DNA of 64,000 bases from Stenotrophomonas maltophilia. GTDB lineage: Bacteria > Pseudomonadota > Gammaproteobacteria > Xanthomonadales > Xanthomonadaceae. Below are positions 30,040-38,336 of the stretch, in pieces; position 1 is the stretch's first letter; every line of letters starts with the position of its first letter. The notes under the pieces were generated by a model, which was not told the origin of the DNA, made no database searches, and saw nothing but the letters and a program-made list of their open reading frames with translations. Made by a program: the position numbers and the translations under genes. The stretch spans positions 4,601,001-4,665,000 of the forward strand of contig NZ_CP154630.1 in the NCBI RefSeq assembly GCF_039555535.1, written 5' to 3'.

Positions 30040-30100
30040 GAAGAAAATAATTGAACAAAATAGTTGCGCACGACTAAATCGTGGTTTATCGTGCGCACCT
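30040..30100 (+). promoter_or_regulatory. AT-rich promoter-like region with perfect inverted repeat
   Basis: An island of A/T-rich sequence (AAGAAAATAATTG...) in a 67% GC background contains TGCGCACGA (30065-30073) and its exact complement TCGTGCGCA (30089-30097). A nested ACGA-ctaaa-TCGT lies at 30070-30082. It lies just upstream of the leader-like element at 30128-30308 and probably holds its promoter and an operator. The alternating TGCGCA/TCGTG pattern is reminiscent of MarR/OhrR sites, but that is only a resemblance. Confidence 0.5.
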
Positions 30101-30127
30101 CGTTTCAACAACCACTGGAAACTTCCC

Positions 30128-30229
30128 TTGAACGCGCATTCCGTCGCCATCGCCAAACTGCTGCCATGCCTGCGCATGGACGTGCTGGCGCGCGCGTTCT
30201 GCAAGGAAGTCCAGCTGACAACGGCCTGA
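30128..30229 (+). other. Possible 33-codon leader ORF (TTG start)
   Basis: TTG 30128 to TGA 30229 encodes 33 residues rich in Leu, Val, Ala and Cys (AIAKLLPCLRMDVLARAFC). A weak GGAAA precedes it. The order of short ORF, strong hairpin and terminator is that of an attenuator. No biosynthetic operon follows, and there is no run of one amino acid. It may instead be the body of a small RNA; coding is uncertain. Confidence 0.35.
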
Positions 30230-30240
30230 TACCCGCCCTG

Positions 30241-30308
30241 CGGAGATCGGCCACCCCGATCTCCGAGGCCTGACGACGCCCTCGGAACGCAAGTCCCGGG
30301 GGCGTTTT
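30241..30308 (+). terminator. Hairpin plus strong intrinsic terminator
   Basis: CGGAGATCGG/CCGATCTCCG (30241-30265) is a perfect 10-bp stem. The second stem runs 30276-30305 (ACGCCCTCGG pairing with CCCGGGGGCGT, one T-G pair) and ends in TTTT (30305-30308). This pair closes the transcript that starts in the AT-rich region and is convincing as a terminator. Confidence 0.75.
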
Positions 30309-30431
30309 CATTTGCGTCGGCGCAAGGACCCGCGATGCCAGAACTGCACCCCACGCGGCAACCCGCCGCTCACTGACCCAGGTTTTTCCGCCCCACCGGA
30401 GGATTTTCTCCGCGTGCACGGCAACGCCTGG

Positions 30432-30475
30432 ACATTATCTGCATCGCACCCAAACATTATCGCTCGCGATAATGT
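30432..30475 (+). promoter_or_regulatory. Operator-like palindrome upstream of the tRNA-like RNAs
   Basis: ACATTATC at 30432-30439 is repeated at 30454 as part of the perfect palindrome ACATTATCG-ctcg-CGATAATGT (30454-30475). Both are A/T-rich in a GC-rich setting, and GATAAT (30468-30473) could double as a -10 box. No regulator gene lies next to it. It is the best candidate control site for the downstream RNA/slipin/rtcB unit. Confidence 0.55.
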
Positions 30476-30583
30476 CGGTGGCCTGCATCTTCGACTACCA
30501 ACGGTCCCGTTTCAACCACGGGCTGGTGCGCGCGGCATTGCCGTGGCGTATGCCGGAGGTCGCGGACATGCCATCGCCTGGAT

Positions 30584-30643
30584 CGCCTGCTGGAGGCAGG
30601 CGCCGGTTCGCCGGCACGCGGTTCGATTCCGCGCGGTTCACCA
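30584..30643 (+). ncRNA. tRNA-Ser(GGA)-like RNA, 3' two-thirds canonical, 5' third not
   Basis: Anticodon arm GCCTG/CAGGC (30585-30589, 30597-30601) with seven-base loop CTGGAGG has U33 and anticodon GGA. A long variable arm GCCGG-TTCG-CCGGC (30602-30615), as in class II serine tRNAs, follows. The T arm CGCGG-TTCGATT-CCGCG (30617-30633) follows that. The 3' end CGGTTC-A-CCA (30634-30643) encodes CCA. I cannot find a proper D arm or a 5' strand for the acceptor stem in the preceding 100 bases. So this is either a decayed tRNA gene or a tRNA mimic. The second tRNA-like RNA starts immediately after. Confidence 0.55.
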
Positions 30644-30644
30644 C

Positions 30645-30715
30645 TGGATAGCTCAGTCGGGTAGAGCAACGGACCCTGATTCCGTCTGTCGTGGGTTCGA
30701 CTCCCACTCCAACCA
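30645..30715 (+). ncRNA. tRNA-Gln(CUG)-like RNA with a short or bulged acceptor stem
   Basis: D arm GCTC...GAGC (30651-30667) with loop AGTCGGGTA. Anticodon arm ACGGA/TCCGT (30669-30673, 30681-30685) with loop CCCTGAT, giving anticodon CUG but C instead of the nearly invariant U at position 33. Five-base variable loop. T arm GTGGG-TTCGACT-CCCAC (30691-30707). The acceptor has only four contiguous pairs (TGGA 30645-30648 with TCCA 30708-30711), then A-CCA (30712-30715). A seven-pair stem GGT+TGGA/TCCAACC would form if the seven bases 30638-30644 were removed or bulged. An ordinary tRNA gene finder may call this tRNA-Gln or a pseudogene. Confidence 0.6.
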
Positions 30716-30750
30716 CATGACCTTCCACGTCATGACGTAAAGCAACACCC

Positions 30751-30917
30751 GGGGCGCACGCCCCAGCGGCCATCGTCGCCGGTCCTGCGAACGCCTTCGG
30801 GCGTTACAGGAAGGGCAACGGACCGCACGCCGGGCCTCGGCCCGCCGTCAATGCCAGCCACGTTCCGCCCCGGTGCTGCCTGCCGGGAACGACGACGGCA
30901 GCACTGCCGGTGCACCG
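30751..30917 (+). ncRNA. Strongly structured leader RNA upstream of the slipin gene
   Basis: Successive perfect hairpins: GGGGC-GCAC-GCCCC (30751-30764); a compound stem CGGTC/GACCG (30780-30784, 30821-30825) enclosing AACGCC-TTCG-GGCGTT (30790-30805); CGGGC-CTCG-GCCCG (30831-30844); GTGCTGCC/GGCAGCAC (30873-30880, 30897-30904); and CGGTGCACCG (30908-30917). Stable UUCG and CUCG tetraloops recur. It lies between the tRNA-like RNAs and the slipin start, with no protein frame that looks real. It is either a 5' leader or a separate structured RNA. Confidence 0.55.
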
Positions 30918-31070
30918 AAGGCTCCGCGCGTGGACCGTCCGCCGATGGCCGCCCTCTTCCGCTGCCTGCACGTGGTGTGCACGCGGCCTCGCCACGACCT
31001 GATCGACCCGGGTCCTGGCGATTCATCCGCAACGGGTCGAACCACCAGAGCCATACAAGGAGAGACTCCC

Positions 31071-32195
31071 ATGTTCTGGACCATCAAGGTCGTGATCGGC
31101 GACGGCGAGCGCGGCCTGGTGTATCGCAACCGTCGTTTCCAGCAGATCCTGCTGCCGGGTGTGCACCGCCTGTCGCTGTTCGGCGGCCGCCCACAGGTGG
31201 ACATCCACAACGCATCGAAGGGCGCGGCCTACTCCGGCAGCGACCAGGACAGCCTGATCGAAGCGCTGGGCGCGACGCTGGACACGCACTTCGTGCTGGC
31301 CAACGTCGGTGCCGGCGAGGTCGGCCTGCTGCTGCGCAACGGCCGCATCGACGAGGTGCTGCCGCCGGGCAGCCGCCGCCTGTACTGGCGCGGTTCTGTC
31401 GACACTCAGGTGCGCGTGATGGCACTCGGTGACGAGCCGCGCGTCCCGGCGGACGTGCAGCAGCGGCTGGGCCAGCTGGGCGTGCTGCCGCGTGTGGCGG
31501 TGATCAGCACCGTGCCGAGCGAGTCGGTGGGCCTGCTGTTCATCGATGGCACGCTGCGGCAGACGCTGGACGCCGGCCTGCACGCGTTCTGGAACTTCAA
31601 CGGCAACGTGTCGGTGGAGCGTGTGGAGCTGCGTGCGCGTTCGCTGGACGTATCCGGCCAGGAGCTGCTCAGCCGCGACAAGGTGACCCTGCGGGTGAAC
31701 CTGGCCGCGACCGTGCAGGTGGTCGACCCGGTGCGGGCACACCGCTCGCTCAGCAATGCTGATGAGTTCATCTATCGGCAGCTGCAGTTCGGCCTGCGCC
31801 AGGCGATTGCCGTGCGCAGCCTGGACGAGCTGCTGGGTGACAAGGCGGCACTGGACGGTGAGATCGCCGCCCATGTGCAGGCCGCGATCGAGGGCCACGG
31901 TGTACGTCTGCTTGGCGTGGGCATCAAGGACGTGATCCTGCCGGGCGAGATGAAGGAGATCCTCAACGGCGTGGTGCTGGCCGAGAAGCAGGCCCAGGCC
32001 AGCGTGATCCGCCGCCGCGAGGAGGCCAATGCCACGCGTTCGCAGCTCAACACCGCAAAGCTGATCGAGGACAACCCGGTGCTGATGCGCTTGAAGGAGC
32101 TGGAGGCGCTGGAGAAGGTCACCGAGAAGATCGACAAGCTCACCGTGTTCGGCGGCCTGGATGGCGTGCTGAAGCAGCTGGTGACGATCAGGTAG
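31071..32195 (+). CDS. Slipin-type SPFH/band 7 protein
   Basis: 374 residues from ATG 31071, with AAGGAGAG ribosome-binding site. The SPFH core is at about residues 140-300 (DVSGQELLSRDKVTLRVNLAATVQV, RSLSNADEFIYRQLQFGLRQAI, VGIKDVILPGEMKEILNGVVLAEKQAQASVIRRREE). That last stretch is the slipin fingerprint. A helical C-terminus follows (LKELEALEKVTEKIDKL). No N-terminal membrane hairpin is visible, so it may be soluble or peripheral. The N-terminal half has three copies of a GLxxRxGRxxxxLxPGxHRL-like unit at 15-38, 85-108 and 154-177. It is upstream of rtcB by 56 bases on the same strand, and likely co-transcribed. Confidence 0.88.
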   Translation: MFWTIKVVIGDGERGLVYRNRRFQQILLPGVHRLSLFGGRPQVDIHNASKGAAYSGSDQDSLIEALGATLDTHFVLANVGAGEVGLLLRNGRIDEVLPPGSRRLYWRGSVDTQVRVMALGDEPRVPADVQQRLGQLGVLPRVAVISTVPSESVGLLFIDGTLRQTLDAGLHAFWNFNGNVSVERVELRARSLDVSGQELLSRDKVTLRVNLAATVQVVDPVRAHRSLSNADEFIYRQLQFGLRQAIAVRSLDELLGDKAALDGEIAAHVQAAIEGHGVRLLGVGIKDVILPGEMKEILNGVVLAEKQAQASVIRRREEANATRSQLNTAKLIEDNPVLMRLKELEALEKVTEKIDKLTVFGGLDGVLKQLVTIR

Positions 32196-32203
32196 GGGGT
32201 AGC

Positions 32204-32225
32204 GGCGGCGCAGGGACGCGCCGCC
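32204..32225 (+). promoter_or_regulatory. Intercistronic hairpin between slipin and rtcB
   Basis: GGCGGCGC-N6-GCGCCGCC, preceded by GTAG, sits in the 56-base gap. It may act as an mRNA processing or stability element adjusting the slipin:RtcB ratio. No T-run follows, so it is not a full terminator. Confidence 0.5.
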
Positions 32226-32251
32226 GGCCCATCAAGGACATACACGAAGAC

Positions 32252-33472
<1,221 letters not shown>

Positions 33473-33480
33473 TGGAACGG

Positions 33481-33540
33481 TGCCGGCCAGGGCCGGCACC
33501 CACCGCGCTCGATTGCGGTAGATCCACGCCATGCGTGGAT
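33481..33540. repeat. Two SMAG palindromes after rtcB
   Basis: TGCCGGCC-ag-GGCCGGCA (33481-33498) and GTAGATCCACGCCATGCGTGGAT (33518-33540). They lie between the convergent rtcB and flavoprotein genes and probably contribute to ending both transcripts. Confidence 0.8.
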
Positions 33541-33581
33541 CGAACGGCGCCGGGCAAGGTCGGCAGCTACCGGCGCAGCGA

Positions 33582-34487
33582 TCAACGCGGCACGCTGTCC
33601 TCGCCCACCAGCGCATGGTGCACACCAATGCCCGCACGCACGCCTTCGGCAGCGGCCAACGTGATGTTGCCGACCGTCGTCGCATCGCCTGCGGCATACA
33701 CGTTCGGCACCGAGGTCTGCTTCATCATGTCGACCTCGATCAGCACCCCCAGCGGGCTCTCGACCAAGGTGCAACCGAGCTGCTGCACCAGCGGCGTGGC
33801 CATCGCCTGGGTGGCCGGTACGAACAGCGCACGCTGGGCGATGCGGCGGCCATCGGCCAACTCCACTTCCAGCCAGGTCGGCTGGTCACCCTGCACGCCC
33901 ACCACCGGCGCGGTCTCGATCTGCACGCCGCGCTGCTGCATGGCGGCCTGCTCCTCATCGGTGATCGGCAGGCCTTGGCTGAAGAAGGTGACATTTCCCC
34001 AATCGGCGAACAGCGGCGCCTTGCTGGCGGACATCGGGTGACCACCAAGCAGGCCGATGGCGCCACCACCCACTTCGTAGCCATGGCAGTAGGGACAATG
34101 CAGCACGGTACTGCCCCAGCGCTCGGCCAGCCCCGGCAGGTCCGGCAGCTGGTCGGCGATGCCACTGGCCAGCAGCAGCTTGCGTGCGGCCAGGACCTGG
34201 CCATCGGCGGTACGCAGTTCCACGCCTTCAGCGCTGGCGGTGGCCTGCACGGCTTCGGCATGCACCCAACGCACCGTGGGGTAGTCCAGCAGCTGCTGGC
34301 GCGCGGTCTTCAGCAGCTCGGCGCCACTGATGCCATCCAGCCCGAGCACCCCGTGCGAATGACTGGCGAAACGGTTGCGCGGCGAACCGGCATCGATGAC
34401 CGTAACCGGGCGACGGGCACGGGCCAGGATCAGGCCGGCGGCAATGCCGGCATAGCTGCCGCCGACGATGAGCACATCAGGATTCAT
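33582..34487 (-). CDS. Thioredoxin-reductase-like FAD/NAD(P) oxidoreductase
   Basis: 301 residues from ATG 34487 (the frame is open to 34763, but only as antisense to the Rrf2 gene). FAD-binding start DVLIVGGSYAGIAAGLILARA, redox-active STVLHCPYCHGYEV (CxxC), second nucleotide-binding region and C-terminal NVYAAGDATTVGN. The layout is that of thioredoxin reductase relatives without the usual thioredoxin-docking loops. The Rrf2-type regulator gene upstream overlaps it by 11 bases, a common pairing for redox- or nitrosative-stress control. Confidence 0.87.
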   Translation of the reverse strand: MNPDVLIVGGSYAGIAAGLILARARRPVTVIDAGSPRNRFASHSHGVLGLDGISGAELLKTARQQLLDYPTVRWVHAEAVQATASAEGVELRTADGQVLAARKLLLASGIADQLPDLPGLAERWGSTVLHCPYCHGYEVGGGAIGLLGGHPMSASKAPLFADWGNVTFFSQGLPITDEEQAAMQQRGVQIETAPVVGVQGDQPTWLEVELADGRRIAQRALFVPATQAMATPLVQQLGCTLVESPLGVLIEVDMMKQTSVPNVYAAGDATTVGNITLAAAEGVRAGIGVHHALVGEDSVPR

Positions 34488-34932
34488 GCGGACCTTCCAG
34501 GGAACGGTGATGGGCGAGATGGCGGGCGAAGTCGGCGCCGAGCTGGTCCAGCGTGGTCGCTTGCAATCGCTGTTCAAGCATCCGTTGTGCCTCGCGCGCG
34601 CCCTCCAGCAGGGCGCTGTTGACCAGCTGCTGGATCGGGCAGCCGCCGCTGGCGTCGCGGGTACCGACCTGCACCAGCGGCGGCGCTCCCACCGCCAGAT
34701 AGATGTCGTGCAGGGTGATCGCTGCGGCATCGCGGGCCAGCTGGCTGCCGCCGCCATGACCACGGGTGCTGCGCACCAGGCCGGCCTTGTGCAGCTGTGC
34801 CAGCAGGCGGCGGATCACCACCGGATGGGTCGGCAGGCACGACGCCAGCTGCTCGGAGGTGCGCGGGGCGGCATGGCCGACCAGATGCGCCATCACGTGC
34901 AGGGCGTCGGAAAGGGGATTCGCGGATTTCAT
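34477..34932 (-). CDS. Rrf2-family transcriptional regulator
   Basis: 151 residues from ATG 34932 (MKSANPLSDALHVMAHLV). The winged helix has TSEQLASCLPTHPVVIRRLLAQLHKAGLVRSTRGHGGGSQLARD, the Rrf2 signature with the GxGGG wing. One cysteine (SGGCPIQQLV) remains where IscR/NsrR have three ligands, so an iron-sulfur cluster is unlikely; the pattern suits YwnA/thiol-sensing types. It is co-transcribed with the flavoprotein gene. A palindrome overlapping its own start codon suggests autoregulation. Confidence 0.9.
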   Translation of the reverse strand: MKSANPLSDALHVMAHLVGHAAPRTSEQLASCLPTHPVVIRRLLAQLHKAGLVRSTRGHGGGSQLARDAAAITLHDIYLAVGAPPLVQVGTRDASGGCPIQQLVNSALLEGAREAQRMLEQRLQATTLDQLGADFARHLAHHRSLEGPHES

Positions 34933-34951
34933 GTAACAACGATAGTTACAT
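34931..34951 (-). promoter_or_regulatory. Candidate Rrf2 operator overlapping the start codon
   Basis: Perfect inverted repeat ATGTAAC-N7-GTTACAT. Two bases of the regulator's ATG are part of the left arm, and the surrounding DNA is A/T-rich (ATTTAAATCC). Autorepression by blocking the promoter and start is likely. Confidence 0.65.
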
Positions 34952-35116
34952 TTAAATCCTCTGTCGAGGGTCTTCTTTCGTTCCATATGGACACATTTGT
35001 CCTATGAAATATCTCCTTCACATCACTAAACGAAACGGGAATGTGATCCAAGTCGCACTTCAGAGAGAAGTGGCACCGGTCGATACCGAATCGCCCCTTC
35101 CCGAGAGTCCCTCCCC

Positions 35117-37237
35117 ATGAATGCGTCTGTCCGTGCTCCGCGCCTGCAGTCCAAGCTGCTCGGCGCGGTTTCCGTTGGTCTTGCCGTGGTCCTGCTGTGC
35201 GCTCTGGCGGGCCTGGCCTCCGCCTGGTTGAAGCTTTCCACCGAGGTTCCGCCCGAAGTCGCGCACAGCCGCGACGCCGAACGCCTGCAGCGCGAGTTCC
35301 GCGGCCAGGTGCAGGAATGGAAGAACGTGCTGCTGCGCGGCCACGACGACGCGCTGCGCCAGCGCCATCTGGACGCCTTCGACAGCGAGGGCCGCCTGGT
35401 CGAGCAGCTGGCCAAGAGCCTCACAGCCAGTCCGGACGCGCGTACGCGTGAACTGGCACAGGCCTTCATCGGCCTGCACACACAGCTGCAGAAGGACTAC
35501 CACGCCGCCCTGCAGGCGTTTGCGGAGGCCGGCTACGATCCCGCCGCCGGCGACAACCTCGTGCGCGGCAAGGATCGCCCGGTGGCTACGGCACTGGATG
35601 CACTGAGCACGCATGCCACGCAGGTGGCGGAGACGGCCGTGGCGGCACGGTCGCAGCAGGCGCGGCAGACCCTGCTGCTGTGTGCCTCGTTGACCGTGCT
35701 GGCCGCCGTGCTGCTGCTGATGGGCCTGGCCTGGTGGCTGCGACGCGCGGTGGTGCAGCCGGTGCTGGCGGTGGAAGCCGCCGCCCGCGCGGTGGCCGCC
35801 GGCGACCTGCAGCACGTGGTGCAGGTGCGCAGCCGCGACGAGATTGGACGCCTCGCGCAAGCCATGCAGGCGGTGCAGTCCACGCTGCGCGGCGTGCTGG
35901 ATGCGCAGACTGCGATGGCACAGGCACACGAGGCCGGCACCATCAGCCATCGCATGGACGCCAGCGCGTTCCCCGGCGCCTTCGGCACCATGGTGGCCGA
36001 CTGCAACACGCTGGTCGACGCACATATCCAGGTGAAGATGCGCGCGATCTCGATCATGGGCCGCTATGCCGTCGGCGACCTCAGCCAGGACATGGAACGC
36101 CTGCCCGGCGAGAAGGCCGTGATCACCAACGCACTGGATACGGCCAAGGCTAATCTCGGCGTGATCAACGGCGAGATCCGCCGCCTGGCCGAAGCCGCTG
36201 CCGCCGGTGACTTCAGCCAGCGCGGCGACAGCGCACGCTTCGAGCATGATTTCCGCGCGATGGTCGATGGCCTCAACCGTCTGATGCAGACCACCGAGCT
36301 GAACCTGGGCGAGGTTTCCAGCATGCTGCGCGCGATAGCCGACGGCCGCCTCGGCGCACGCATGCACGGTGATTTCCAGGGCGTGTTCGCGCGCATCGCC
36401 GGTGACGCCAACACCACCGCCGCGCAGCTGGCGACCATCGTCACCGACATCAAGCACGCCTCCGGCAACATCCACACCGCCGCCGCAGAGATCGCCGCCG
36501 GCAACAATGACCTGTCGCGCCGTACCGAGCAGCAGGCGGCCAATCTGGAAGAGACCGCTGCCTCGATGGAGGAACTGACCTCCACCGTGCGCCAGAACGC
36601 CGAGCATGCGCGCCAGGCCAACCAGCTGGCCATCGGCGCGCACACGGTCGCCTCGCAGGGCGGCAGCGTGGTCGGCCAGGTGGTGGCGACGATGGGCGCG
36701 ATCGAGACCTCGTCGAGGCGGATCGCCGAGATCATCAGCGTGATCGATGGCATCGCGTTCCAGACCAACATCCTGGCGCTGAACGCGGCGGTTGAAGCGG
36801 CACGCGCCGGTGAGCAGGGTCGCGGCTTCGCCGTGGTGGCCAGCGAAGTGCGCACGCTGGCACAGCGCTCGGCCGGTGCCGCCAAGGAGATCAAGGCGCT
36901 GATCGAGGCCTCGGTGGAACAGGTCGGCCTCGGCGCACAGCGCGTGCGCGAGGCCGGCGACACCATGGCCGAGATCGTGGCGTCGGTGCAGCGCGTGACC
37001 GACATCATGGCCGAGATTTCCGCGGCCTCGCAGGAACAGAGCGCAGGCATCGAACAGGTCAGCCAGACGGTGATCCAGATGGATGGCACCACCCAGCAGA
37101 ATGCGGCGCTGGTGGAAGAAGCCAGTGCCGCCGCACGCAGCCTGGAACAGCAGGCGAACCGATTGATCGATGCGGTGGATGTGTTTGATCTGTCGACCAC
37201 CGCCGCAGCGAAGGATGCGCTGGCGCGCGCAGCCTGA
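35117..37237 (+). CDS. Methyl-accepting chemotaxis protein
   Basis: 706 residues. First membrane helix about 14-38, helical periplasmic domain of about 145 residues, second helix about 185-208, HAMP (about 208-262: [20 protein letters not shown]), a second HAMP-like stretch, then a full cytoplasmic signalling domain. The hairpin tip has the invariant [53 protein letters not shown] core. Adaptation-site helices start [19 protein letters not shown]. No CheR-binding pentapeptide at the C-terminus. Ligand unknown. No chemotaxis genes lie adjacent. Confidence 0.95.
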   Translation: MNASVRAPRLQSKLLGAVSVGLAVVLLCALAGLASAWLKLSTEVPPEVAHSRDAERLQREFRGQVQEWKNVLLRGHDDALRQRHLDAFDSEGRLVEQLAKSLTASPDARTRELAQAFIGLHTQLQKDYHAALQAFAEAGYDPAAGDNLVRGKDRPVATALDALSTHATQVAETAVAARSQQARQTLLLCASLTVLAAVLLLMGLAWWLRRAVVQPVLAVEAAARAVAAGDLQHVVQVRSRDEIGRLAQAMQAVQSTLRGVLDAQTAMAQAHEAGTISHRMDASAFPGAFGTMVADCNTLVDAHIQVKMRAISIMGRYAVGDLSQDMERLPGEKAVITNALDTAKANLGVINGEIRRLAEAAAAGDFSQRGDSARFEHDFRAMVDGLNRLMQTTELNLGEVSSMLRAIADGRLGARMHGDFQGVFARIAGDANTTAAQLATIVTDIKHASGNIHTAAAEIAAGNNDLSRRTEQQAANLEETAASMEELTSTVRQNAEHARQANQLAIGAHTVASQGGSVVGQVVATMGAIETSSRRIAEIISVIDGIAFQTNILALNAAVEAARAGEQGRGFAVVASEVRTLAQRSAGAAKEIKALIEASVEQVGLGAQRVREAGDTMAEIVASVQRVTDIMAEISAASQEQSAGIEQVSQTVIQMDGTTQQNAALVEEASAAARSLEQQANRLIDAVDVFDLSTTAAAKDALARAA

Positions 37238-37249
37238 TCCTTTGCAGGC

Positions 37250-37323
37250 AGCCGAGCGTGGGCTCGGCTCTACACCGGGCCGTCAATCGTTCCGGGCTCT
37301 GTAGAGCCGAGCCTGCGCTCGGC
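37250..37323. repeat. Inverted SMAG dimer
   Basis: A minus-oriented element 37250-37273 and a plus-oriented element 37301-37323 (GTAGAGCCGAGCC...) lie between the convergent chemoreceptor and LysR genes. Confidence 0.85.
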
Positions 37324-37328
37324 GCACC

Positions 37329-38231
37329 TCAACGCAGGTAATCGCTCCGCGCCATCGCTTCACCCAGGTAATCCAGGAACGAGCTGATCCGCGCCGATAC
37401 TGCGGTGTTGCGGTAATACACCGCATGGATCGGCTGGTACACGTCCAGCGTCTGTGCCGCCAGCACCGGCACCAAGGTGCCGGCGGCGCGGTCGCGGTCG
37501 GTCACGAAGTCGGACAGGCAGGTGATGCCCACCCCTTCCACCGCCAGCCGGCGCAACGTCTCGCCGCTGGACACCGCGATGTCCGGGCGCACCCGCAGCA
37601 GGCCATCGGCATCGCCCGGCAGCGGCCAGTGATTCAGCGATTCCGGCTCGTTGAAGCTGAGCAGGGTGTGCTGGCCCAGCGCCGCCACGCTGGCCGGTTC
37701 GCCATGTGCGGCCAGGTAGGCCGGGCTCGCCACCAGGCGCAGCTGGCAGCGGCCCAGCGGTCGGGCATGCAGGGTGGAATCGGCCAGCGGACCAATCCGG
37801 ATCGCCAGGTCGGTGCGCCGTTCCAGCAGGTCGATGTAGCGCTCGGAGCTGTTCAGCTCCAGCTGTACTTCCGGATAGCGCGCACGATAGCCGGCGACCA
37901 GCGGCGCGATCACATGCAGCACGAACGGCATCGCCGCATCCACGCGCAGGCGTCCGGCCGGGCGTTCGCGGCGCGCCGCCATCTGCTCCTCGGCTGATTC
38001 CACCGCGTCGATGATCGCCCGCGCATGGCGCAGGTAGGCCTCGCCTTCGGCAGTCAGGTGCAGGCGGCGCGTGGTGCGGGTCAGCAAGGTGGTACCCAGC
38101 TTGTCCTCCAGCCGCCCCAGCGCACGGCTGACGCCGGAGGGCGTCTGCCCCAGCTGCTCGGCCGCGGCACTGATCGAACCGCTGTCGATCACCGCCAGGA
38201 ACGCCTGCATTTCATCGAGGGTGGTTTTCAT
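37329..38231 (-). CDS. LysR-family transcriptional regulator (YafC-like)
   Basis: 300 residues from ATG 38231. The HTH lies at residues 1-60 (MKTTLDEMQAFLAVIDSGSISAAAEQLGQTPSGVSRALGRLE), then a substrate-binding domain (RPAGRLRVDAAMPFVLHVIAPL...). It is divergent from the MFS transporter and dkgB genes, 105 bases away. In E. coli a LysR gene (yafC) also adjoins dkgB. It most likely controls the two genes. The inducer is unknown. Confidence 0.92.
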   Translation of the reverse strand: MKTTLDEMQAFLAVIDSGSISAAAEQLGQTPSGVSRALGRLEDKLGTTLLTRTTRRLHLTAEGEAYLRHARAIIDAVESAEEQMAARRERPAGRLRVDAAMPFVLHVIAPLVAGYRARYPEVQLELNSSERYIDLLERRTDLAIRIGPLADSTLHARPLGRCQLRLVASPAYLAAHGEPASVAALGQHTLLSFNEPESLNHWPLPGDADGLLRVRPDIAVSSGETLRRLAVEGVGITCLSDFVTDRDRAAGTLVPVLAAQTLDVYQPIHAVYYRNTAVSARISSFLDYLGEAMARSDYLR

Positions 38232-38336
38232 GGCGCCATTATTGACCACGCGGCAAGAGTGATTGGCGTGAAGATGGGTGTTTAGGCAAAGGTTCGACGC
38301 GCACACTGCGCGCCTTCCTTCCCTCTGGAGCCTGCC

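Noticed and set aside
30421..30445. Sigma-54 promoter for an RtcR-type activated operon
   Set aside because: The GG...GC spacing at 30430-30442 is nine, not ten, bases and there is no TGGCAC match.
30645..30715. Ordinary tRNA-Gln gene
   Set aside because: C33 and a broken acceptor stem are incompatible with a normal elongator tRNA; listed as tRNA-like instead.
35060..36643. 527-codon minus-strand frame opposite the chemoreceptor
   Set aside because: Antisense to a full-length methyl-accepting protein with intact HAMP and signalling domains.
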